From positions 36,769,105-36,833,104 of the forward strand of contig JAOANR010000005.1 in NCBI GenBank assembly GCA_030278955.1: a DNA stretch of 64,000 nt, read 5' to 3'. Position numbers and translations under genes: made by a program. The notes under the pieces were generated by a model. It was not told the origin of the DNA, did no database searches, and was given only the letters and a program-made list of their open reading frames with translations. How positions within the stretch are numbered: the first letter of the stretch is position 1; each line of letters opens with the position of its first letter. Of this stretch, positions 23,008 through 35,700 are shown one piece after another. The DNA is from Hygrophila difformis (taxonomy: Eukaryota; Streptophyta; Magnoliopsida; Lamiales; Acanthaceae).

Positions 23008-24400
23008 AATATTGCTCGTCCCTTGAGGCAATGAGATCAATTAGCACATCAACTTGCCAATCAAGATAATAAAGATAAAGTCTCTATAGTTCTGCCAAAT
23101 CATAGATTTCAACAACAAAATGAGCTAAGAGGGTTCAAAGTTTAATGTGCTAGAACTAGGCAAATTGATATGCATCAGCTATTAGAACAAGATATCCAAA
23201 GCACTTACAATACAGAAAACAGATTAATCATACATAGCACTTAATATGGGAAAGTGAATAATGTAAATATGCTTTTCTATTCCAGTCTTTAAATATGCTC
23301 AATCTATGGCTAGGTTTCACTATATTCTAGACACTTTGGCTGAGTTGTAGACGGTTGAATTCCAAACGCTACTCGTGTCACCGAATATGTGCCAGTCATC
23401 CAGTCAAGAGTTTATGAAAATTTTTTTATTTGATCACCCTCTCTTTTTTTTTTTTTTATCTTGCATTCTCTAATTTTTCTTTTCTTTTTCTTTTTGCAAG
23501 ATAACTTTTTTTTAGAGTTCTCACTCTGACTTTATTTTAATTAAGCATTTAAAAAGACTTAGAACGAGCATATTTGTTTATAAATAATGATAACTCTCCA
23601 CATTTTAAATAACTAGTCTAATTAATCAAAAAGCTTTCTGCAAGGCAAATAGAATTGTCATCAAGAGCTCAAACAACTTGCATAACAATTTGACAAAGTC
23701 TAGGACTTTAAACTAAGAAACCTAGCACTCATTAAATTGTAAAATTAGATTAGAGCAGAACATTTAGACTTATTTGGATTTTCTCCAGATTGGCAATGAT
23801 GTGATAATCTCTAAATAATAGCACCACTGGGAAAACACAATTTAAATTTAAAATAACTAGTCATGCATGTACCATTTTATTTAAAGCAGAGTAAATAGTA
23901 AAATAAACTGAAATTAAATCAAGCTCTTACCATATTCTTCATGCGAATTGATAACATATAACATGAAAAGATCACACCTGGAACATGTAGATCCTAGAAT
24001 TTCTTTCACCGTATTGGATGTCCCCTTTTTCTTGCTTTCTCATGGCATATCCTGCTTCTTTATATATTTATATGATATTTGCTCATACAAAAGATAATTG
24101 TTAGAACACATGGTAATTTATAGATTAAAACAATTAAAATTCTATCCATTATTTATTTAATTCAGATTTTTATTATTTTAATTTATAAATTTCAGATTTT
24201 AAATTTCTATCAACCCTTTTCATCAATTAAATAAACATGGACCGATTTAATTAAAATATTAAATTTCATAAATTTACCAAAAACAAAATACCACAAGTTC
24301 TAGCATCTATTACATAAAGAAGCTAATTAAAATAGTACCAAAATAATTCTAACTATTACAAATTAAACCAAAAAGGGAGCAATCCTATCTAATCAAAAAT
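23008..24400 (-). other. B non-coding 3' region
   Basis: AT-rich with no credible frame. A perfect 10-bp inverted repeat (TTATCTTGCA 23457-23466, partner 23495-23504) encloses a pyrimidine tract. Otherwise I see nothing. Confidence 0.6.
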
Positions 24401-25858
24401 CTAGATTTCTAAAGATCCATCCGAATCACCTACTTCATCTTCCCTAGGAACATCATCATTCCCTGTAGAGCTCGAACTAGTAGTAGGAGGAATATATCGA
24501 TCATCTAGACTTGCAGACATGAAGAATTCAAGTCTACTGGAAAGTTGTGCAATTTGTGCTCGTGTACTATCCTCCTTCCTCTTCATCTCCTCTCTAAGCT
24601 GATGAATCTCATAGGTCATCCTATTGATCGCAATCTCTGCAGGCTCTACCTTAGTACCAGATGTACTAGGTATATCAGGATGACAAGTGGGTGCCCCACG
24701 GGATGTAGTAGGGTAACCAAGCTCTGCACACTTTACTCCAGGCTTATTATAGAAATTCTTGAATGAGATAGGAGGTTTTGGCTTCAAATCATGAGCATAG
24801 GCCGTCATATTCACTCCAGCTCTCTCACAAAGTGTCCAGATCAGTGCAGGAAATCCCAGCACAGTCCGTGCAGTGTCAGACGCCATTTTATTCAACTCAT
24901 ATGCTACCATATCTCCAATTTCAATAGGCAATCCGTTCTTCACACAATACACAAAATAAAGCTCCTCTGCATTCGGTTGTGCAGTGTGCGAAGTAGGAAA
25001 CACCTTATGCTTGTAGAGCAGGTAGATCTGATATAAAGGTGCAGCCATTAAAGTGGCAACGACATTCTCCTTCTTCTCCCCTATGTAGGCAACTTTCTTT
25101 TGGGTTTCGAACATCTCTTTCAAGATTCTCTTCTCCAATTCTGGTCCTCCTTCCTCTTCATGAATAGGGTCATGAAAGTGCTTCTTCTTCGTAGCCGGGC
25201 AAGAGACATCCACAGTACCATAAAGTTCATTGATTGCTGCGGGACCATATGGCACAGGCACTCCCCTAATCCATGAAGTATAGTGATCATACTGAGCATT
25301 ACATAGGAATTGTCTAGTAAGCTCCCAAGAATAAACTCCTTCCGGATGCGCAGCAAATTTCATCCATCCTCGACTCATAAGAGCATCATGAACCGAAAAT
25401 CGCTCCATGTCAGCTTCAGTAAATCCTTTGTCCAGGATAATCCATCTTTCCACCATCTTCTGATAATAAGAATATGCAGTTTGATTGATGAAAATAGCCG
25501 GATTGAAAGTATCTCCTGTTAATTCTTCCAGAGGGGTAGTATCATTCTTTCTATTGTGACTCTTTCTTTTTGTTTTAGAATCACGTAGAACTTCCGGTGA
25601 AATTTCCTCCGGGGATTCAGCGACATCTTCTTCTTGCTGTGGATCATCCTCCGTCGGTTGAGCAGAATTGAAAGAAGTATCGTAACCATTATACGAATCG
25701 GGAGCCACCAGATTATTCACAAACTCATCTTCAGCACCCACAGCAGCCGGCTCCGGAACGGGTTCTCTAATTTCTGGTGTTTGTGATGGGGCAGGCTCTG
25801 TGGCTTTCAATTTCTTTCCACCATTGTTTCTTGGGTTATTCTTTCTCTTTGTTCTCAT
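24401..25858 (-). CDS. B accessory gene 2, plant-transposon-protein domain, intact
   Basis: 485 residues from an ATG at 25858 in a good context (CCACCATGA) to 24401. Residues 1-110 are basic then acidic and look disordered, with NLS-like RTKRK and KTKRKSHNRK. A globular part spans about 118-355 (LDKGFTEADME, SRGWMKFAAHPEG, SWIRGVPVPYGPAAINELYG, ALIWTLCERAGVNM). A short coiled coil lies at about 410-450 and an acidic tail ends it. The core resembles the domain of unknown function called putative plant transposon protein, found in accessory frames of Athila-like elements (recalled, not searched). There is no signal peptide or membrane segment, so it is not a classical envelope. A TATA-like CTTTAAAAG lies at 25967-25975, between word array 2 and the start. 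Its function is unknown. It is the only intact long frame in B. Confidence 0.8.
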   Translation of the reverse strand: MRTKRKNNPRNNGGKKLKATEPAPSQTPEIREPVPEPAAVGAEDEFVNNLVAPDSYNGYDTSFNSAQPTEDDPQQEEDVAESPEEISPEVLRDSKTKRKSHNRKNDTTPLEELTGDTFNPAIFINQTAYSYYQKMVERWIILDKGFTEADMERFSVHDALMSRGWMKFAAHPEGVYSWELTRQFLCNAQYDHYTSWIRGVPVPYGPAAINELYGTVDVSCPATKKKHFHDPIHEEEGGPELEKRILKEMFETQKKVAYIGEKKENVVATLMAAPLYQIYLLYKHKVFPTSHTAQPNAEELYFVYCVKNGLPIEIGDMVAYELNKMASDTARTVLGFPALIWTLCERAGVNMTAYAHDLKPKPPISFKNFYNKPGVKCAELGYPTTSRGAPTCHPDIPSTSGTKVEPAEIAINRMTYEIHQLREEMKRKEDSTRAQIAQLSSRLEFFMSASLDDRYIPPTTSSSSTGNDDVPREDEVGDSDGSLEI

Positions 25859-26144
25859 GGTGGCAGAATTTAGGAAGAAAGGATTGAGATTGGAAAGCTA
25901 ATTAAACTGGCAGAAGAGAAAAATTGACTGATTTGGTAATGAGAGTGATACCAATCGGTCATGCCTCTTTTAAAGATGGTGAAATCTTGATTTTGTTGAG
26001 ATATGGAGGGATTGATTTAATCTAAATCCAAATATACACTAAACATATAACTTGGAGTTAGAATAATGCTGTTTAGGATCCCAAAAATTGATTAGATATG
26101 ATTTGGATCTTTTGGATTCGCGAATTTTTGAAAAAATTGCGTCG

Positions 26145-26475
26145 GTGGCGCAAAAAGTGGCGCTCCGAGGCCAATTTAGGCTACTGTGTGGCGCATTTTG
26201 AAAATGAAATAAAATTTAAAAATAAGCCATGACGCAAAAAGTGGCGCTGAAAGGGGGTTTTATGCGCCACAAAGAAGATGTGGCGCATCCTGAAGCAAAC
26301 TTGGAAAAATTCTCATTCTGCGGCGCAAAAAGTGGCGCTTCAAGGCAGATTTAGGCGCCACCAAGCACATGTGGCGCATTTTGGAAAAACTTAGAAAAAT
26401 TTCTAAGTTTTCTGGCGCATAAAGTGGCGCTGGAGGGCATCTTTAGGCGCCACAATGCCTATGTGGCGCATTCTG
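26145..26475 (-). repeat. GTGGCGC word array 2, upstream of accessory gene 2
   Basis: About five units of the same design as the LTR array, with GTGGCGCAAAAAGTGGCGC at 26145 and TGTGGCGCAT spaced through it. Its near end is 287 bp before the ATG of accessory gene 2. The stretches 25859-26144 and 26476-26915 hold nothing else I recognise. Confidence 0.85.
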
Positions 26476-26915
26476 TGCCAATTCGGGCAGAATGTGTTTT
26501 TCCTAAGTTCTTCCCCATGATGTCCAAAATCTCCGAATCACTCAACAATACCAATTTCACCCCATCTATACCTCCATCTAGTCCAAATAAACTTCACTGA
26601 TCTTTCTACCAATTCAAAACAACTCAATTCAGCATGATATTGGTAAGAGCTACTTTATTAAATTTAAAAGCAACTAAAAACCTTATAATCTAAATAAACA
26701 CTATCTAATTCTCTATATAATCAAAAGGACATGAATAACAGAAATAGTATATCAAAGATAGCAAAAATAATAAAAAGAAAGTAGAGTTAGGACAATTACA
26801 ACCCAAACGAAAATAGCTAAAATGTAGCAAAATAACAATAGAGTCAAATACATAGGCCTATCATTACATATCATCTATAACGATCACAAGCTTATCTATC
26901 GCTCATCTCTCTCAC

Positions 26916-28815
26916 TCAGTCAGAGTCCTCAGAATCATCAACATCATTGTCTCCCACTTCTTCAGATCCATCCCCAGCATCAGCATCCTCAGCATCATCA
27001 TCTCCCTCATCGCTACCATCTCCCGAGCCAACATAGTCCTCGTCCTCATCGTCCTCAGAAGGTGTCTGAGGAGCGACATATCGCTGTCCTAGGCTCTGGG
27101 ACATGAAATACTCCAGTCTGGCTGCATGGTAAGCCTGGGCTCTAGCATTCTTGGCTATCTGGTCAGCCAAGAAATGGTGTCTTTGAGCTGCAAGTAGAGC
27201 ATGCTCATTCACTGTGTTCAGCAAGTTTTGCCTGGTTCATCAATAAGGTCCTAGCCCAATCAGGCTCTCCCTGATACTGCTGTGACTGCTGCGAGTGTTG
27301 TGGCTGCTGTGGTGGAGCTCTCCCTCGTCCTCTACCTCTGCCTCTACCACCTCGTGTACCCCGAGTGGACTGCGAAGGAGCCTCAGAATGCTCCTGGCTA
27401 GCATGTGAAGGTACAGGTGGTGGTGACTGCCTGGGCAACTCCCTCGGAAGTATCATAGGCTTGCACCTTATGCCGGGCAGCTTGAAGTTCTTCTTCCCAA
27501 ATGGAATAGAGGGTCTCATCCTCCAATCTCTATCAAACTGCCCCATATCCACTCATGCCTGTGCACAAAGCTGTCATATCAAGCTGGGGAACATAAGAGC
27601 TGATCTCTTAGACACCCCCGGTGTCTGTCTCAACTCAAGTGATATAAGCTCTCCTATGTTAACCGGGCTCCCCACCTTGATGCAGTATGGGACATACATA
27701 TCCAGGGTAGTAGGTCCAGAGGTGTGAGTCGAAGGACTCAATCTAGATCTGTAGAACATGAGAAGCTGGTACATAGGTGCATCCATATCAGGCCCATGTA
27801 GCCTACTCATGTCATCATCATCATATGTGAGGACATCCTCCTGACCCTCAAACATCGACATCAATACAAGCTTCTTGAAATCCTCCCTATCATCAGCTCT
27901 CATCACTGGCTCCCAAAAGTCTCTGCCGTAGGGCACATCCACTACTCCAAAAAATTGGTTGATGTGCTGAGGAGTGATGGGTACTCTAACCCCGAAAATC
28001 CAAGAATCCTCTTCCTCAGCGTTGGCTAGAAACAGCCTAGTCAACTCCCACGAATATGATCCGGCTGGATGTCTAACGAATCTCTCCCAACCTCTGGATC
28101 TAATAGCATCACGGAGTAGAGGGTGCTGCAAATCTCTATCTGAAAATCCCCTATCAGCAATAATCCTCTTGTGAAACCTCTTGTATAGCTCGTAGGCTCT
28201 GGCACTCCTAAACACAGTGGCATCAAATATGCCCTCTCTGACATACAACAAATCGGGGACATACGCTCTAGGATCCTGCCTTTTCGGTCCTCCCCTAGCC
28301 GGCTGCTCCTCCTGATCAACCTCGTCCTCATCCTCCTCTCCTCCTACAGCCTCAGGGACAGGCTCCTGTATGACTAGTGCAGGAGATCTCCCTCTCCTCG
28401 GTCGAGATGAAGTGGAGCTCGTAGCAGGTGCCTTCCCCCGAGAGGCTCTAGAGGGGGCCTGTGAATGGTCAGACGTCTCAGGCTGAATGGGCTGATCAGG
28501 CTGGTCAGGCTGATTGACCTCCTGATGGTCATCAGCTGGCACTGTGGTATGTCTAGAAGATGCACCACTCTTGGACTTGCTCCTCCTAAAATAGGAGAGA
28601 AGTCCCTTGGACTTGGAAGCTCCTCCTGATCCCTGTGGGTGATCCATCTGTACTAAATTTTTCGTGCGGAGTCTGCGATGTTCAAAAATATGCTCATCAG
28701 GAATAGGAGTAGGAATGCTATCCGGTGACTGTGGATCATAAATCCCCATTCTCCCCTCGGGCATGGGTATATACCTATAACCCGATTTCTTATGGAGGTT
28801 TGGAGGATTATACAT
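26916..28815 (-). pseudogene. B accessory gene 1, homologue of accessory gene 2, broken
   Basis: The frame starts at ATG 28815 and has the same core as accessory gene 2 (ADRGFSDRDLQHPLLRD, SRGWERFVRHPAG, SWIFGVRVPITPQHINQFFG, SALMFPSLI). Two in-frame TGA codons follow within about 25 bp (near 27571-27576 and 27553-27558). The first replaces the Trp of the FPALIWTLC block of gene 2. The frame then resumes to 27205 with an RG/Pro-rich segment, and a frame change near 27215 leads into a coiled-coil and acidic tail ending at 26916. The order of parts equals that of gene 2, with longer low-complexity links. It is likely non-functional unless the TGAs are read through. Confidence 0.8.
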
Positions 28816-28826
28816 TATTTCAGTAC

Positions 28827-29645
28827 CTGGTTGTACAAAAACTCTGGGTTAGTATCATATATATGCATTGCCTCCCATCCTCACACTTAAGTTTAAACCA
28901 AAGGTTTAACTTAAGTGTTAAGTACAAAGCAAACATATACATCAACCTAGAATGTGGGATTTAAATAACGCAATGACCAACATGTTGTAGTTTAAAAATT
29001 GTGAATTCTAAACATTGTTTAAAAATATCATCCTTTTTATTCTAAAGTTTAAAATTCATATTTAACATGTCTTTCTAATAAAAACTCCCTATTTTATTAA
29101 ATTTTCAGATTTAACAAACTATAACAACCTCAATTATCAAACTAGTGCATTACAAATGGTTTAAATTAATATTTAAATCCATTCCAATTTATTAATGATA
29201 AAATAACCTATTTAATTAACTAAATTACAGATAAGAGAGTTTTTATCAAAACATGGTTTAATTAACTCACATTATGAAGAACATGGAATTTTTGACAAGA
29301 AAACAACTTTATATTTTTAATATAACTAAAATGACATGTTCTAGTGAGGTTTCATTCAATTAATTAATCAAAAATGCCATTTTACTCAATTTAAAAATAA
29401 TTTTCAGATTTAAAATTTTCAAAAATTCCAACTTTTTAAAGTTAATCCAAAAATTTCACATTATGCATTCAAACCATGTTTTACAACACTTGTTCATGCT
29501 AAAACTAGAATTTAGACAATCAAAATCGAATTTTATCCCACATTCTACAACAACCCAAAATTCAAGTAACAACAACAATACCAAAATTAATGCATTCCAA
29601 AGCACTTGAATATGATAAAAATTGAATTAGGATAGCCATTCTTAC
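28827..29645 (-). promoter_or_regulatory. Possible leader intron of B accessory gene 1
   Basis: On the minus strand a donor TTTAG|GTAAGA is at 29645. A branch-like TACTAAC is at 28848-28854, followed by a T-rich stretch and acceptor ACAACCAG|GTACTG at 28827-28828, eleven bases before the ATG at 28815. The predicted 819-nt intron would leave a non-coding first exon downstream of word array 1. Motif-based only. The rest of 28918-29818 is AT-rich and empty. Confidence 0.5.
28871..28917 (-). other. Internal PPT-like motif with adjacent hairpin in B
   Basis: Minus strand AAGTGTGAGGATGGGAGG (28871-28888) is more purine-rich than the terminal tract. It overlaps the end of an inverted repeat (28884-28917, about 15 bp with one bulge, AAA loop). 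D and E have the same arrangement with another hairpin sequence. Confidence 0.65.
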
Positions 29646-29818
29646 CTAAATTGAAGGATTGGAACACTTTGAAGAGGAATCCCCAAATTTGAAGAACTAG
29701 GGTTGAAGAACCCTAATTTGATTCAAACAAAGCAAAATTTGGGTTTTGGAATGAGAATTTGAACAATGTAGATAAGAATTGATAGGAAGAAACAAGAATT
29801 GGAAGAATTTTTACCAAA

Positions 29819-30213
29819 GTGGCGCAAATGTGTCGCTTGGAATGGCGCTCGGCCGAAGAACAAGGGGGAGGAGGTTCGGTTGTTTTGGAAGAAAATGAGA
29901 AGAAAAGGAATTTTTAGGGATAAATCCCGTTCAAAACCGGGTCAGGTGCCCCAGACCCGCTAGTCGGCGCCAAATGTGGCGCATGAGGCATGATTTAGGC
30001 GCCGCACAGGCTGTGCGGCGCATTCTGTGATCGAAAAATTTTTCAAGTCTAAGGGTGGCGCCAGAAATGGCGCTGGAACATGATTTTATGCGCCACAAAG
30101 AAGAAGTGGCGCCTGGACTGAATGAGAAAATTTCTAAGTCCGAAAATGGCGCATCCATTGGCGCTCGGGAGTACTTTTAGGCGCCACCAAGAAGGTGTGG
30201 CGCCTAAACTGAG
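29819..30213 (-). repeat. GTGGCGC word array 1, upstream of accessory gene 1
   Basis: Words GGCGCC, GTGGCGC and GCGCCAC occur at 29819-29850 and 29961-30213 in about four looser units. The 300-odd bases from 30214 to 30721 have no gene. Confidence 0.8.
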
Positions 30214-30721
30214 TCTGTGACACTCGAATTTCAGCTCAAACCCAACCAAAATGAAAGTTTATTCAATCCCTAAGTTTATCAAGTCAGATTTAGCGTATAT
30301 AGATTCCTCAAATCCTCCCGGATCATAATTCTCCTAAGTTAAACCAACTAGTCCATATAGATCCTCCTCCTTAACTCATCACCGAGTCAAAATACACATG
30401 TCAAGATCAATCCTCCAAGCACACATAAATCCATCATTTCTCAACATTTTGCTACTTATTCCAATTCAAAGGCAATGCCCTACTCAATTTATTTAACACA
30501 TGCAATCAACATAATATAAAATTTAACAACTTGATTAAACTAAAAACACATCTAACTTAAATTAACAAAAGCAATAAAGCAGCTAAAAGCACATAAACAA
30601 TAACATGCAAAATATTTTTGTCTTTTTCTTTCATTTTATAATTTTTATTGGTTTTTATAAGCTTAATAAATAAAAACTCAACATAATTAAATATGCAATG
30701 CAAACACTTCAATAAGCAGAT

Positions 30722-31600
30722 TTAAATAACCAAAGGCTTAACATTAATTTGTTCGATGAATTTAACTTCATCTCCAAAATAATGTTTAAGTCTTTGACCA
30801 TTTACAGTAAATTCCCTTTCATCTTCAGCTTTTAAAATTACTGCACCATTATCCAACACCTTAACAATTCTAAAAGGTCCTGACCACTTTGTCTTCAATT
30901 TACCAGGAAATAGCTTAAATCTAGAATTATATAAAAGCACTAATTGTCCAGCTTCAAATACCTTAGGCCTAAGCATCTTATCATGATAAAGCTTTGTTCT
31001 CTCCTTATAAATTAGAGCATTATCATAAGCTTGACGTCTAATTTCTTCTAATTCAGTAAGATCTATTTTCCTTTTTTCTTGAGCCTCCTTAAATTCAAAA
31101 TTCAATTTCTTCATAGCCCAAAGTGATTTAAACTCAAGTTCAAAAGGTAAGTGACAAGCCTTACCATAAACCAATTTAAAAGGAGTCATACCTATAGGTG
31201 TTTTAAAAGCTGTCCTATAAGCCCACAATGCTTCATCTAACTTAAAAGCCCAATCTTTTCTAGATTTTCCTACAGTGGCTTCCAAAATCTTTTTAATCTC
31301 ACGATTAGTGACTTCTACCTGACCATTGGCTTGAGGATGATAGGGTGTTGTTATCCTATGATGAACATGAAATCTAGATAACAATTGATTAACAGCCCTA
31401 CTAACAAAGTGAGATCCACCATCACTAATGATCGCTTTAGGCACACCAAAACGAGTAAAGATTTGCTTTTTCAAATATTTAATCACTTGTTTAGCATCAG
31501 TTTTAAATTTTTGTTTTTGGCTATGCCATTTTAAATGATCAGGAATTACACCACATGCTAAATAATTCACAAAATCAGCAAACCACGGATCAGAGGAAGT
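30722..31600 (-). pseudogene. pol: B integrase with internal deletion
   Basis: It begins with the linker ([16 protein letters not shown]) and then jumps straight into [24 protein letters not shown]. Compared with E (residues about 432-573 of its RT-IN block) some 140 residues are missing: the whole HHCC zinc finger and the first catalytic Asp. The second Asp (IISDGG) and the Glu ([10 protein letters not shown]) remain, as does the C-terminal domain ([16 protein letters not shown]). Both sides of the joint encode D-A-K, so the deletion probably used a short direct repeat. Frame breaks at about 31615 and 31643 separate it from RNase H. Confidence 0.88.
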
Positions 31601-31643
31601 GTTATTTATAAATACAAATTTTCAACAGGAAATGCATCATTAA

Positions 31644-32720
31644 TTAATCTTTCTTCCCTTTTTCATGCTCCAGTCTAGATAGATGATCAGCTACAGGATT
31701 TTCATCACCTTTCCTATCTTTAATTTCTAAATCAAATTCCTGTAACAATAATACCCATCTAATTAACCGTGGTTTAGCATCTTTCTTTGCAAATAAATAT
31801 TTAATAGCAGCATGATCAGTGTAAACTACAGTCTTAGAGCCTATCAGATATGGTCTAAACTTTTCACATGCATAAACAACAGATAAAAGTTCTTTTTCAG
31901 TGGTGGCATAATTTCTCTGGGCAGTATTTAAAGCCTGACTAGCATAATAAATAATATGAAGTTTCTTATCTTTTCGTTGACCCAATACTGCTCCAACAGC
32001 AAAATCACTAGCATCGCTCATGATCTCAAATGGCAAACTCCAGTCAGGTGGCTGAATAATTGGTGCTGTCACCAATGCTTCCTTGATCCTATTGAACGCC
32101 TCAATACACTCGTCAGTAAAATCGAACTCGACATCCTTACATAACAGCTTAAACAGAGGCAATGCAATTTTTGAAAAATCTTTTATGAACCTTCGATAAA
32201 ATCCAGCATGTCCCAGAAAACTTCTCATAGTTTTTAAATTATTAGGGGGTGGAAATTTTGCAATCACTTCTACTTTAGCCCTATCAACTTCAATGCCATT
32301 TTTAGAAATCCTATGTCCTAAGACAATACCTTCATTAACCATAAAATGACATTTTTCCCAATTAAGAACTAAATTTGACTCTTCACATCTAATTAGAACT
32401 TTTTCCAAGTTAATTAAGCATTTTTCAAAATCAGACCCGAATACAGAAAAATCATCCATAAATACCTCAATGCATGTCTCAATTAAATCAGAAAATATAG
32501 ACATCATGCATCTCTGAAATGTAGCTGGAGCATTAGACAAACCAAATGGCATTCTCCTATATGCAAATGTACCGTAAGGACATGTAAATGTAGTTTTATC
32601 TTGATCCTCAGGTGCAATTGGAACTTGATTATAACTAGAATAGCCATCTAAAAAGCAATAAAACTCATGACCAGCCAAACGCTCTAGCATTTGATCAATA
32701 AAAGACAATGGAAAATGATC
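31644..32720 (-). pseudogene. pol: B reverse transcriptase and RNase H
   Basis: It continues the frame broken at about 32720. RT shows [28 protein letters not shown], the active site FMDDFSV and the LGHRIS block. RNase H shows [24 protein letters not shown] and [10 protein letters not shown], then the VADHLSRLE end. All catalytic residues I can check are present. The upstream break is one missing A in an A run. Confidence 0.9.
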
Positions 32721-35700
32721 TTTCTAGTCTTATCATTCAATCTCCTATAATCAATGCATACACGCCATCCAGTAGTAGGTCTAGTAGGCACTAATTCACC
32801 ATTTTCATTTCTAATCACGGTCATACCTCCCTTTTTAGGCACTACTTGAACTGGACTCACCCACTGACTATCAGAGATAGGATAGATAATACCTGCATCG
32901 AGTAGTTTAATAACCTCTGATCTTACAGCTTCTTGTAGATGTGGATTCAATCTCCTCTGGGGCTGTCTCACTGGCTTTTCATCCTCCTCCATATAAATCC
33001 GATGTGTACACAATGCTGGACTCAGTCCCTTGATGTCAGCTATCGTCCAACCTATTGCTCTAACATGCTTACTCAACACTTGGGTTAATGCATTTAATTG
33101 ATCATCATTTAATTTATTACTTGCAATAACAGGTAATGTATCATTCTCACCAAGAAAAACATACCTCAAATGCGATGGCAGCTCTTTCAATGTCAATGTA
33201 GGTGGCTTTTCAACCGACGGGACTAACTTGGATTCTTCCATTGCGCATGTTACTTGCACAGGTAATCCTCCCTCACACTTACTTTCAGCTAAGTCCTCAC
33301 AACTCTCCACTAACTGCTCAAACTTCCTATAGGGATCATGTCTAGCAAAGAACTCTCTCTCAATCACCTCATCCTCCTGATAGATAGCTGTGACTCTATT
33401 ACACGGGTAGGTGTCAGAACTAGCGTGTTGTGTTTTAGTTGTCTTAGAAATGTCAAACGACACTTGTTCATTACCTACTTTAAGTGTAATTTTACCATCA
33501 TCCGCATCAACCATAGCTCTACCAGTTTGCAGAAATGGTCTACCTAAAATCAGAGGAATATCAATGTCTTTTTCCATATCAAGAACAACAAAGTCGACAG
33601 GGAAAATGAAACTTTCTACTTGAACAGGAACATCTTCTACAATGCCTAAAGGAGTCCTAATAGATCTATCAGCAAGCTGTAGCTGCATCCTAGTAGGCTT
33701 CACAACTCCTACTCCTAGTTCCCTAAAGACATGCAAAGGCATCAGATTAATACTAGACCCGAGATCACACAGGGCTTTGTTGAATTCTTTAGTGCCATTA
33801 ATGCACGGAATAGTATAACTCCCAGGATTTTTTTGTTTAATAGGTTGCCTTCTTTGTAAAATTGCACTGCATTCCACTGTCAGTGTCACTTTCTCTTCAT
33901 CATCAACACTCCTCTTTTTTGATAGAATTTCTTTTAAAAACTTAGCATACACAGGCATTTGTGCAATGGCATCAGAAAAAGGAATATCAATTCTTAAATT
34001 CTTAAAGACTTCTAAGAATTTAGCATAATCTTTATCTTCCTTAGCCTTCTTAAGACGCTGTGGATATGGAATAGGCGGCTGATATGGCTTGACCGGGACA
34101 GCAGACTTTCCTTTACCCTTATCCTGTTCAACTCTAAGTTTCTCACTCTCCTTAGGGTCATCAGTGTTTTTATGCTGAGTTTCTCTCTCTATATCCTCAT
34201 TTTGATCATCTACAGCATCAGCTAAAATCTCTGGATCATCTAAGGTAGGGTAAGGATTAGGTAATTCCTTTTTGTTCCTTAAAGTGATTGCCTTACATTG
34301 CTCTTTTGGATTAGGATCAGGCATGCTTGGTAATGTTCTTTGTTGTCTATTTGAAGTATCCCTAGCAATTTGACCAACTTGTACTTCTAAATTTCTCATT
34401 GAGGCTTGCATTTGCTGAATTGTTTGTTGTTGAGACACGATTGTGCCCATTAATTCTTTTAAATTGACCTCATCACTTACTTGATTTTGTTGCAGCTGTT
34501 GTTGAGGTTGAAAGTTCCTAGGCTGTTGGTTAGGGTAAAAAGGTTGATTCTGATTTCTGTTTTGATTATAGTTTTGGTTTTGATTTTGGTTTTGAAAGTT
34601 TTGGTTTTGATTTGGATTTTGATTTGGGTAATTTTGATTTTGGTTTTGTGGATAAGGTTGACGGTTGTTTTGTGGATAAGTGTTTTGTTGAAATTGAGAA
34701 TTCTGATTTGGATAGAGGTTTTGATTTTGAGGACGGTTTTGGTTGTAGTTTTGCTGCCTATTTCCCATGTAGTTCACATCTTCAACTTGCTCCTCAGTCC
34801 CCTCACACTGCATAGTTTCTTGAAGTCCTTGATCAAGCAAGTGACAGGCTGATGACTCATGAGGTCCATGACAAATACCGCATCTCACAACTTTAGCTTG
34901 ACCTTTCTTAAGTGTAGAAACCTCCCTCATCAAAGCATCTGACTTAGAGTCTATAGCAACTGCCTTTTCTACCTCATAGATTCCCCCTTTTGTTTTATTT
35001 CTAGCATTTTTCTTACCAGGAAATTTTTTCATGTTAGAAATCTTTTTCTCTATGATTTCCTTAGCTCTAGAGGGTCCTATAGATAGGAAAGAATCTCCAG
35101 CTGCTGCATCTAACAAGTTCCTCCAATGCTCAATCAATCCATTGTAGAAGAAGTGCATCTGCTGCCAATCTTCAAAGCCGTGATTCGGGCATCTTGCCAA
35201 TAAAGTGTTGTATCTATCCCATGCTTCAAGTAAAGTTTCACCCTCATCTTGCACGAATTCTTTGATTTTTTCTTGTAATTCAATAACTTTGGACGGTGCG
35301 AAGAATTGTTCTAAGAAAGCTTCTAACATTTTATCCCAAGTAGTGACATCCCTTAATTGAAGTGAGTTGTACCAAGTTTTAGCTTTATCTCTAAGTGAAA
35401 ACGAGAACAATCTCAACTTAATTTCATCACTAGTAACACCATTTATTTTCACTGTGTCACAATAGTCCAGAAAGTTTCTTATGTGTTCTACAGCATCATT
35501 AGTAGGTGCCCCATTATATTGATTAGCTTGAACCATTGTGATCAGTGCAGGCTGAAGGGTAAAGCTTAAAGCATCTACATCTGGCCTTGGAGTTCTATTA
35601 AGCAGATTTCCACTAGTTCCTTGTAAGTGTTCTTCAATGGTCATTTCAGCTTGATCATCGTGCTCCAAATCACCACTGTTAGCTCCATTATTACCCTGAT

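Noticed and set aside
24401..28815. Classical retroviral-type envelope genes in the env position of B
   Set aside because: Neither protein has a signal peptide, membrane anchor or cysteine pattern; both look nuclear or cytosolic.
34500..34760. Leu/Val-rich frame on the plus strand opposite B gag
   Set aside because: It is the antisense of the Asn/Gln-rich QNQN repeat in Gag.
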